Origin: Setaria digitata | Taxonomy: Eukaryota > Nematoda > Chromadorea > Rhabditida > Setariidae | DNA: 64,000 nt | Assembly (NCBI GenBank): GCA_003640385.1 | Contig: RCAB01000077.1 | Coordinates: forward strand, 62,001-126,000 | Direction of reading: 5' to 3' | Shown: positions 37,001-47,200 of the stretch, piece after piece | Position numbering within the stretch: position 1 is the stretch's first letter | Layout of the letters: each line of letters opens with the position of its first letter | Notes under the pieces: generated by a model | The model's input: only the letters and a program-made list of their open reading frames with translations | Told to the model about the DNA's origin: nothing | Database searches by the model: none | Position numbers and translations under genes: made by a program

Positions 37001-40000
37001 GACAGTGAAAGAAAACATCAAAAATTAACACTATTACCTGGTTAGATCAAAAAAAGTTGAAAAATATCACTGATATTTGGTTGCTATTTCGGACTTTATG
37101 CTTTATCGATAAGACTTTAAATTATATTAAAACACTTAATGGATGGTACAAAATAAAGAAAAAAAAAAAAGTGAGCAGCGTTGTTTTGTACGATTTTGAA
37201 ATAACTGCCAGCAAATTTAGGTGCATCGACCCATTCCTTCTACAGATCAACTAATCCAGTCAAAGGAAGCAAAAAGTAATTGATAAGCTATTTAAGTGGG
37301 AATTGTAAAATTAACGACAAAGATGCGTAAGGAAAAAATTTTTTTTTACTGATCTAAATAAACAAGGGTGCTTTAGCTCTTTTAAATTAACTGACTCGTA
37401 AATGTAAGTGTAAATCAGAAAAATATTCGACCAAGTGATAGATTATCCAGCTATGACCACTCTCAAAACACCATTTGTACGACCAATGCCATCAAAGCAT
37501 ATTAGTACCACATTAATTCTGACATATACTGCATTATGTGTTAGATGTACGTTACGTAATACAACTGTTTGATAAAAAACATAAATCGGTAACCTACCTA
37601 AAGCTCCATATCTAAAAGATTACGAGGCAGAAATCACACGAGACAAATGAAAAACCTTGGAAGAAAATTTCTAAAGTTTCAGTTTTATAAGGGTTTAGAA
37701 ATTCCTGAGGCAGGTAAAAGGAACGTACACAAATAAGTAAGAATCAAGATGCTGCAGGTTGGGGTACTGTGTTTTTAATTCTTCACACAATATTTCTCCG
37801 CGGTGTAAAAGAAATATCACATCTGGATCGTCCTTCACCGCATTCCATTGACTGCTCAATCTGTAAAATAAGGTGTAAAAGCAAAGGAAATATACAGCAA
37901 ACAAACAAAATATTATTGTCAATCAAAATGTGCCTCAATTTCGCGCCACAGCATAATGGATCTGTAGGTATAAAACAACAAACATCGTAGCCATGCCTTG
38001 TTCAAACCTTCAACAGCTACTTCAGTAAGATATTTTCGACTTCTTTTTCATTTTTGAGACAGTCAGAAACCACTTAATGTTCATTTTTCCTTTCTCGAAG
38101 AGACCGTCCATTGCCATACGCAAAAAAAATTTTTCCATTATCCTATGGATAATTTAAAGAAGCTTTAACATTTCAGATTAAACCACTCTTTACCATACGA
38201 CAGTTGCACCTGCCGGGAAAAATTTAATACAATAGGAAAGTGTACAACGATTATTATAACAAGAATTTGACAGACTATTTGATTTTCCTAAAAGTTTTTC
38301 TGAAATTTCATTCCGAATTTCCAGTTTGCTTCCTCGAATTTAAAATTTTAACAATTAAGAAAATACCTTTCGTTCCACCCTCAAATAAAAAAAGACACAC
38401 ATCGTGTTCGTAAGAATTCAGACAATTCATTAAAATAAGAAATATTCGGCTAAGGAAGCTTACGAAGAAAAGAGTTTCCAAAATCCCAGTAAAAATAATG
38501 AGGAAGATATAATAAAAACCCGCTGGACTCAATAAAGAGCGCAAATGCAAAAAATAACAAAAATATGACAAAAAAAAAAAAAAAAAAAAGTACTCCTCAG
38601 ATCGTCTTCTCAATAAATCAGCGTTGGTGGCTGTGAGATTCTGCGGCACTTCAAACTGTTTTAGATATTCATGCAAGCTCATATAAAGTTTTGCTGTTTT
38701 GTGTGTCTTTTTCAGCAAATCTTCCACACACTGTAACAAAACTCAGTTAAATAAATGAAGCAAATAATTAATACGTATAATCACTCTCTCCACATACAAA
38801 AAAAGCAAGTAATATAACTGAACATAAATAAAATAATTTATTCCCTGGCATGTTATTTTCAAAGTAGTATTATAAAGTAATGAGATGATAGCAAATGACA
38901 AGGAAGAACAGATACTGTTTAGTGTTTAGTTGCAAACCGTTTCCGTTTTATATTTTTAATCAAATTATTTGAACTAGTGGAAGTTCGAAAAGTCATGGTT
39001 TAAACGTTACCTTTTATTAGCTATCAATTTTCACCTCCTAACATTTGAACGTAAAATCAAACTATTTTAATAAAAAATCAAAACCAACAAATCGCATGCG
39101 CAGAAAATGCCGAGTAATCTCAGGATCGATTAAACCATTTAAATATGTCGAAAAATTGCCCGCTTCAATATATTTTGTAATACCCTCAACATTGACCACG
39201 ATATTCTGAAATTTTAATTTCGAACTTTGTTATTTATAATGGTTTAGATTACCATTTATGGCATAAAAACTACTACCACTTTTACATGGAAATCAGTCGA
39301 TGAATAATTCTGCACAGATCCCAACAAAGATTAGTGGGTTTCAAGAAAAGCTAACTTTAGCTCGCGATAAAATGAGATCTTCATTGACAATATTTTCAAT
39401 GTTAAGCAAAGAGGAACCGGTGACCCACAATATGCAATCAATCGTGCCTTCAAGCCATGACTGAAAAATCATTCAAACTCATATATTCATATATTTTGGG
39501 ATACATACAAGCTAGAAACTTATTCAAAATCCGGATCAATACTTTTTCTACTAATCAAATATCCTTCATATAAAGAACTTGACAAAAATCTTCGTAAATT
39601 TATTAACAGCTAGTCAAAAATAATCTGATTTTATTTCGGCAGAAACATACGGATGACTGTCGTAATGTATGAAGAAAACACTGTAGGCATTCTTCGGTGC
39701 AATCACGAACATCGATAATAATGTACAGCGTGTGTTTCTTATCCGCACACCTGGAAAACGAATTTGTAAACCTTAAATTTAAATTAATCAAACTCACATT
39801 TTTCACTGAATCAAAGAAAAACAAAAAACATGAATAGTTTAGAAATAATAAGTACACAATTATTTCAACAGCAACATCGGAACGACTTCACTTATTCGGA
39901 GGAGTAAGTATTCGTGGTGGCCTACAAATTTTTGAAAATGTCATCTCACTACAGCTTGTAAATTAATGAATACAGTAGCCACTCATTAAATCGTCATATT

Positions 40001-40906
40001 CCAACTTCTCATTTGATTTCCACCATAAAAAAAAAGCATACCTGGCATAAAGGGAATAAGTTGAAAAAATTAACGAAGGCAAGAGATCGAAAGGCACTTC
40101 TGATGAGATTCGTAACTCAATAAGCGGTTTGCCATATGGACTGCTCTTACGAAGTCCTACAATTTAGTTACTTCACTTTAACTAATAGTGCACAAAAAAC
40201 GCATATATCCAAGGCAGTTTATAGAGGTGGAGACTTAAAAAGTTGTAAAAATCTAAAAGGGAATGAAATCTCTTCGCTGACTTCAAGTTTCACTTCAAGT
40301 TCTTGGAGATACATTAGCTATTCCTTCCCTTCACTTTTACGTCCCCTTCTATTCTATTTTTCCGCACTCTTTTTATCGTGTTCTTCTTTTATCTTTATTA
40401 TCTTTACGTTTCCTTGCTAATGATATTCCAGCATCTTAATATTTTCACCAGCCTTTAATGACCAAAATTAGACATATTTAAAAATGGCGTCTAATTTCAC
40501 CCTCAATTTAAATTAATATGCAACGTAATTGTTCAGAAGAATTTATGTTTGAAAACGTCATTATCATTTACGATTAATAGTGTTACAAACCACAAGGCTA
40601 ATTTCATAATAAAGACTATGAAAAATAATTCAATTAGTAAGAACAATGGGATCACAGTGTTACTGAATTATGATGACAGTTGTTTATTAAGGGTAATTGT
40701 TTTTTCCAACTTTCACTCTCATTATTACACATTTATAACTGTATATCCCTCCTAATAAACACAAAACTTGACAGAGAAAGCTTTGCTTCATTTTAAAAGC
40801 AAGAAGTTCCTACCATGAATTTGAAAGAATTTATGCACTTCTAAACTTGGAAACACACTGATGGCATCGGAGAAATATTTATTGAGCGGTTTCATCCGTA
40901 GTTCAT
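31083..40906 (-). CDS. PLEKHG4: Rho guanine nucleotide exchange factor, PLEKHG4 (puratrophin-1)-like
   Basis: 25 exons, transcript order: 40906-40814, 40156-40042, 39921-39892, 39750-39651, 39460-39356, 39205-39089, 38730-38594, 37860-37729, 36975-36837, 36694-36626, 36453-36217, 36150-36016, 35748-35332, 35080-34956, 34726-34532, 34468-34381, 34188-34019, 33663-33527, 33438-33282, 33125-33021, 32841-32548, 32379-32281, 32127-31972, 31645-31534, 31234-31083. About 1200 residues, as in human puratrophin-1. Order: Sec14/CRAL-TRIO-like region (KKHTLYIIIDVRDC), spectrin-like helices (LSSQWNAVKDDPDVIFLLHR), Ser-rich linker, DH domain (EIDYVSALRLVVQ, CIFGNIEKLFQFH, LLIKPIERIGKYALALQQLL), PH domain (VRNVFLFENCVVLTKP, VKFELWFRKQKNSFTY, VWVEDIRNILWDQAIRSRE), then a Ser/Thr and acidic, Pro-rich tail ending PPPPGLSQ. 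It activates Rho/Cdc42-type GTPases at membranes or cytoskeleton. The 5' end, the 35332/35080 junction and a GC donor at 31971 are unsettled. Confidence 0.87.
31966..31971 (-). other. GC-type 5' splice site in the Rho GEF gene
   Basis: After the PH-domain exon the minus strand reads GCCACG then GCAAGT. Reading through reaches a stop within seven codons. The only phase-0 join to the Ser-rich exon at 31645 uses this GC donor; nearby GT sites break the frame. Confidence 0.55.
38570..38589. repeat. 20-A tract beside a Rho GEF donor
   Basis: On the coding minus strand it is a 20-U tract starting four bases into the intron (GTAC then U20) after the exon 38730-38594. Such U-rich runs next to weak donors can act as splicing enhancers. 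Confidence 0.8.
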
Positions 40907-40998
40907 CTGAAACGAAAAAGAACCGGGTTGAACCAAAGGACTAACAGAAATGAAGCATTTTCGTAGAGATGAATTCTGAAGTACAAAATATTTTTTAA

Positions 40999-41235
40999 TC
41001 AAATTTCAAAACGGAATTTTTTTTCCGTTATCAACATGGAAGTGAGCTGAAAAGTGCTTTCCCATTTCTCTTTCCTAGTAGCTCCCGTTAAACTTATCGC
41101 ACCTGTCGACCAATCTTCTTGACGTATGAAGGAAGCAATGTTTCTTTGTATTTGATTGGTCCTATATTTATAATCCACTCTGTCTACTATCAGGCTCATA
41201 CCCCATCCATTTAAGAAATACAACAAATAGTTCAT
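40999..41235 (-). CDS. Candidate 5' exon of the Rho GEF, or small unknown ORF
   Basis: True ATG at 41235, 78 codons, stop at 40999. The body is hydrophilic and protein-like (YKYRTNQIQRNIASFIRQED, WSTGAISLTGATRKEKW), unlike the low-complexity frames nearby. It lies 93 bases above the first traced Rho GEF exon. A short intermediate exon (about 40947-40976, after TTGTACTTCAG) could link it in phase, but would need a 37-base intron. No homology recognised. Confidence 0.35.
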   Translation of the reverse strand: MNYLLYFLNGWGMSLIVDRVDYKYRTNQIQRNIASFIRQEDWSTGAISLTGATRKEKWESTFQLTSMLITEKKFRFEI

Positions 41236-42640
41236 ATTTAATAAATATATTTATAACATTATATAGTAATTGCAGTATTATCTGCACAATATTATCTTAA
41301 GCGATTTACTTATAAACTCCTTATTTCCTATTCCAAATGTACTGAATAACTAATTAAATAAAACATACTGCGAACAAGAACTGTTTAGAAAAAAAGGAGA
41401 CAATGTTGATTAATTCTGATATGGAATTACAAAAACGATGTATAAATTGCAGGAATAAAAAATTAAATAAAAACATTTAGGTCAACTAAACTAAAAAAAA
41501 AGTAAACTGAAGTGGTACAAGATTTAAATTAAGGCGCTTAAATGAATTTTTAAAAAATGTATAATAGAATTTTAAAAAAACTTTCAAGAAATAATTAAGC
41601 AGTTGCATAATTTGAAGCCGTGAAAGATACAAAAAAATAGCGGTCAAAATGAAGAAGAGACAATAACAAATCCATGAATAGAAAAATATCAAACAAGCAA
41701 ACAGGAAGAGAGGCAAGGGCCAAGTAAATAAAAATAAGAGGAAGAACACGGATCTGATGCAGAGAAAGGAAAATAAGAGCAGGAGTAATGAAAGAGGAGA
41801 ATATGGAGGGAGGGAAAAATATGAAGCGGGTAAATAAGGGGGGAATAAGGAGTAAATAAGACGAGATGAATATAAACGGCTAAATAGAAATAGGAATAGC
41901 AATCAGGTAAATCAGAGGAAAAAATATGGGGGTACGGAAAAATGTAGACCGAGTAAACGAAAGAAGTATGAGCGGCACGAACGGGGACAGAAGAATAGCA
42001 GCCGGTAAAATGAAACAGTAGGAGGGAGGATTACTGGAACTAACTGAACATAAAAAAAGGATATCGACTTGGGTTTTGTCCTAAGTTGGTTGCGAAAGTG
42101 CATTATTTTTCGTGGAAAATGAAAAAACATCACCAACACCGCCGTGTAATTAATAACCTCACGAATGCTGATATTGATATTGAGCAGCCGAATAAACAAG
42201 TAAAAAAAAGGATGAGGTGTTAAGCAAACAACAAGGTAATAAATAGACAGAGAGTGAACAACGTGCAAACAAATAATGTACTTCGAACAAGGCAAATAAA
42301 ATGAACATTTCATATTGAAATTGCAGTTAGTTGTTTTACTAACTGCAATGTTAAACACTGGAAAATATCGCTTAAGTAGTCGGTGAAAATTATGTTTTGG
42401 ACGAGATTTATCTGGAAGCAACAAAGAAACGTTTGGCATTCAATCGAAGATAAACAATTAAAAGAAATAAAATCAATCGAAAATAAGTTTTGACCTGAAT
42501 TAATCGAATTCTGATTCGTCATTTTTTCAGGAATTCATGTTAAACTTTTGGTAGAATCTTACACGAAAGTCAACTACGCATTATTGTAGGGAAAAGTTGT
42601 TATTAAATAATTCGGAAGTGTGCAGATAAAGAAGCAATAA

Positions 42641-42847
42641 TCCGACAATGTAAGAGAAGGTGAAAATAATCATAAGAATGAACTCGGGAAAAAAGGCACA
42701 CAGGAGGAACTGACCTCCGAGCCATTGGTCCTGGGGTCAACGGGTCATTTCATATGCGACCCAGGGGGCATAAATCTACGGGGTAACAATGGTTGTCACC
42801 GGATGAAAATATTTTGTCCCGGATTTCATTATAATTTTTTTCCTTAG
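42641..42847 (+). other. Open, GC-richer coding-like segment of unknown meaning
   Basis: Between two stops a 68-codon plus-strand frame has balanced, protein-like composition (GKKGTQEELTSEPLVLGSTG, then GHFICDPGGINLRGNNGCHR). It has no in-frame ATG at its start and no convincing acceptor, so it would have to be an internal exon or the remnant of a gene. The family is not recognised. Confidence 0.25.
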
Positions 42848-43799
42848 TCTTCTTTTTCATGGTATGAAGGGAGTATATATCGTTGAAAATAGAAGACAAA
42901 AAAATTCACTTATTCAGAAATCGTCTTTCTGAATTACAATTTTTAAAATGAAAACTAATCTTATCATGAAATAACTTCACGAACCATCAGTACTACACGT
43001 ATAAAATGAAACCAGCACCAAATGCTTCGTTATCATCTTTCAGCAACAAGAACAATTTAAATATATCTTTTACAAAACATTTCGATAGTCCTTTAATCTC
43101 ACATTTACGTATCCCCTTATTCTTATTTGTCAAGCAAAATTATTAATTTAATAAAATCGTAAGAAAAAATGTTTACTTGTGCTAAAATAACCGAAATAAC
43201 AGTAACAATTTGAGGCTGTTGATGAATTTATAAATTAGCCATGAAGGAAGACAAATCTCATTGCAAACTTCTAAGTAGTCAAATATATTAAATAATAATT
43301 GAAATTTTCTTTACTGGAGACACAAAATGGTGTCTTGATGAAGATCACTGCAGACTTAGAAAATTGCAAGTGAAGAAGTATTTGTGTTGAGAATAATAAA
43401 AGTAAGAAAAATTATGGAATGATAAAATAAAGCCGAACTGGAAATGAATGGAATTGATATAAGAACAGGACAGGAAAAATTTGAGAGGATAAGAGCCGAG
43501 AAAAATTTAGGATATTAGTGTAGTTGTAAAACAATGAAGCATTCCCAATAAAATAAAAATGAATAAAATGCTGGGCAAAAAATTTGTTGTTAACGTTAAG
43601 ACAGTTAATTAACAACAAAACAAACTTATGGTTATCCTATATAAATAAATTATATGGTAAAACAGACGGAGAAAGTACTCCAGAACACGGGAAAAATTAG
43701 TGGAAAAAGGAAGGAATGATTAAAAATAAAAATTAAAAGGGATAATAATGATGATAATAACAGTAATAACAAGGCAATAATTAATAAATAGATTAGATA

Positions 43800-43925
43800 T
43801 GTAAACAAATAAATAAATAGACGAATAAATATATGAATAGATAAATAGATAAATAAATAAATAAATGGATAAACATAAATAAATAAATTAACAAGCAAAT
43901 AAATGGAAAAATAAATATATAAATA
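43800..43925. repeat. Degenerate TAAA tetranucleotide repeat
   Basis: Repeated AAATAAATAAATA-type units interrupted by G and C substitutions over about 120 bases. Confidence 0.8.
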
Positions 43926-44122
43926 GCAAACTTTTCACCATTAGAAAAAAGAAAAATGCTGGTAAAATAATGAATGCCAAAGGAATGAGTCGGCCGACAA
44001 AGATAAAATGTTTTCTTTGAAAAAGTTAGCGAACGGTATGATTAGATGGGGACACCAAATGACGAGAAAAGGAATGAGGTGGAAAAGGAATGATAATGAT
44101 AAGGTAAACAACATCTGCAAAC

Positions 44123-44206
44123 TGATAAAGGAGGAGCAGATGTCCCGGGAGTCGGAATGTGAAAGGTGTTAGAGGTTGGTACAGCCCGATAATCACATCC
44201 GGACAT
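44123..44206 (-). CDS. Candidate first coding exon (unknown gene, possibly the Rho GEF)
   Basis: ATG at 44206 opens 28 codons (MSGCDYRAVPTSNTFHIP, then Pro/Ser-rich) ending at a possible donor GTTTGC in phase 0, within a GC-richer patch containing CCCGGGA. It lies 3.3 kb upstream of the first traced Rho GEF exon on the same strand. The plus strand here also has a short ATG frame (MTRKGMRWKRN), so strand is uncertain. Confidence 0.25.
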
Positions 44207-44209
44207 TTC

Positions 44210-47200
44210 TAAAATCTTTCGTAGTTTACAAAAAAGAAAAGAAAAAACAAAAAAACTTCAAGGAAATATTCCGGTTAACATTTGACAAATAAAGGTGTGG
44301 TAGTTCTAGTATCTAATTATTAGATATCCAACTGGAAATGAAATTTGAATAGGAACGGGATTTAAAATAAAAAATGGAGAGAGTCAAGTATGACAAAATT
44401 TTTATTAAACAAAGCAACAGCATAAAATTTATCCCCTGTGGGATTGCTTTAATTCATTGCGTCTGTATCTGATAAGGAATGCTACCTGCCACATCTTCCT
44501 CATCCTAATCTTTTATTTCTATCTCACATCTCTTTCAGGTTCAAGTATGTTTACAGTCACTTTTTTCTCGTCCACCACTAAACAAGTTAAATGTTCATTT
44601 AAGTAATTAATCACATATTGTTAAAATTGACTTTGATTATTGACCTATTGTGGCAATTTTGGCAAAATTGAAATTCGTTGTTTTTCTTCTATTTCACGAT
44701 TTTACTGAAATCATAAACTAAGCTGACGCAGGCAGCTACGTGGACGGTTATGCTCAGATTGAAGTTTTCACTTCGACTCTAAGCATGAATTTGATTTAAA
44801 ACTGATATCAAATTTGACTGACTGAAAACTTGAACCATAAAAAATACTTTTATTCAAACACAATTTAGTTAGAATAAGCCCAACTAAGTAAAAAAGAAAA
44901 GTAAAGTTTATAGAATATATCGTTGAACTTTATGAGATAAAGTGCGTGCATGTGGATACTTCCTTTACTTGATATTCAGAAACTTAAACTACTCCTTTTA
45001 AATTTTTTAGATTAAATTAATTCCGACATTAAATGGCCTTGACTACTGAACTAAGAAGTGGAAACAGCGCAGTGAAAAACAATTCTTTATTACTTACTGT
45101 TTATTAACGACACAAGTAATAAACTTTTTTTTAAATGATGATTAATTCTGGCTATAATTAATTGCTAAGGAAACAGCTGAACATTACAGGTTGAAATTTA
45201 TTAAAATTTGAAGAATTTTCTGTGAAAAAGGATGCATAACTAAACCAACTTCCACACATTTGATATTGTTGAAACTATTGAACATTCAAAAATTCAATTC
45301 ATGACAACAGGAAGAAAAAAAAATTTTGTCCTTTCCCTTTTCTAAAAAAGTTGACCTTCAAAAAATTTCCAACAATAGGACGGAAATTAACGCATACTGC
45401 AAGTAGGACGTTTGAAAGATGATGTATTGCAATTAGTATCACAATGTTATTGTTATCAAAAATGATAAGGTGACAGATTTTAAAACTTTTATCTACCGTT
45501 GTTTTACTACTGTTGTTGTTACAAATATAATGACAATAAAAAGTGATACTATATTACTTGCAGATGTTTTCGATTAACTGCTTAATAAATAAGGAAATAA
45601 AATGCGTTGTAGTCTTTTTTTTTTTTGTTTTTTCATAAACTAAAAAACGGAGATGTTAATTGAAATTTATATGTCAACTACATAAAACAACAATAGTCGG
45701 ATGTGAAATTCATCATAGGATGCTCATCTAACTCAAGTGATTAGCGTTATCAATATTTGTATTCATCATGTAGCTGTTATGATAATTAACAATGTTATAG
45801 CATTATCAGGAACAGTATTATTAAATAACCATTAGCGTATGCACTGAAGTTTTAAGTAAAACAGTGAGCTTTCATAATAATAGTAATAACAACAACAGCG
45901 ACAAAAACATAAAAGAAGAAAAAAAGAAAAGAGAATTTGTTATTTCATAAGAAACTTTAAGAAAGAGGAATTGGAAATTTCGATGTTGGAAAAGTTTTAT
46001 CAGCTCGTGAAAATCATGACTAAACATTTCGTAGTACAACGTATCAATGTAGAAAAGAGAAGCACTAAACTGGAAGTGGAAAGGCGCTTCTTCATGATTA
46101 TTTACTTCATATAAGGTAGGAAATGCAATCATCATTTTACAACCATAAACTTAAATAGTTCATGCAGACTTCAGGAAACTATCGATAGAAAACTTTTTTT
46201 TTTTTATAATTAACTTTAAATGATAAATTATTTATCTTTTACCAGAATTCAAAAGCTGCGTAATATTATAACAAGAAAGGTCAAATCAACTACTTCATTT
46301 TAAATTCTATGTTATTTATTATTTGAAGGATATAGAAACACCTTTTTAACACTTCAATTTTGAAATTAAGGAAGAATTAATATCAAAATGAATCAAAAAG
46401 GACAAGTGAATGAGGACTACGACCGCGTGAAAGCGGAAACTCACTCGGAGATGCAGTTAGGAAAGGAAAATAAATTTTGAAATTTTCGCTAAAAATTTTC
46501 GAAAAAAAAGGAAGAAGTACAGAGGGGTTCTACAAAAAATTTCTATTTGGATGATTCCACCAGACTTCCGAGAGCAAAAGATACGTGGTAGTAAATGGAA
46601 CGGAAGAAAAGTTCGTTCCAGTATTAGTGTGCTAATGTAGAAAATAAGTGCAAGTAGCGATAGAATCATGCAATCATTAGGAAAAACAAATGGTTGGAGA
46701 AATAACGACTGGTAAGAAATCAAAAAAAAGAAAACGAAATTAAGATAAAATGCAATGAAAATTTGTTAACAGCTATCTGTTTACAAGAGTAGAATTAGGA
46801 ACCAGAAAATAAATTTTGAAATCTGAAAAACGAAAGCACGAAGAAAGACTGACATCACTAATAAATGATTAATAGATTAGGCCTCGTATTTTATTTAAAA
46901 CACTTAATTTCAGCAAAAAAAGAGGGAAAAATTGAAGCACACTTTGAAAGATTTAGAAGCAGCTCATAAGAAATATGCTCCGAATCTAATAATTTAATAA
47001 TTGATATTGTCGCGGTCAAATTATCATCAGAAGATCGTTGCGAGAATGATTCAGAGAGGAAACAAAAATACAGAGCTAAAAATTAATGACATCATTCAAT
47101 CTTGTTTATAATAATTATTTGCGGCAAATAATTATGTATGATAAAACATATGCATTCCATTTTTTTTTCTCTGACTCTTCTTAAAAAACAAGGCTTATAC

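Larger units (their letters stand above)
41236..44122. other. Spacer or 5' region of the Rho GEF, purine-rich plus strand
   Basis: The plus strand is dominated by A and G, especially 41640-41920 and 43380-44100. The complementary pyrimidine richness opens long minus-strand frames (138 codons at 41486-41902; 175 codons at 41912-42439, ATG at 42439) that read as Phe/Leu/Ser/Tyr-rich, low-complexity protein. I do not regard them as genes. The GC-richer piece 42641-42847 is listed separately. Confidence 0.45.

Noticed and set aside
41486..42439. Two long minus-strand frames (138 and 175 codons)
   Set aside because: They are low-complexity Phe/Leu/Ser/Tyr-rich products of a purine-rich plus strand, with no recognisable domain; kept only as a composition finding.
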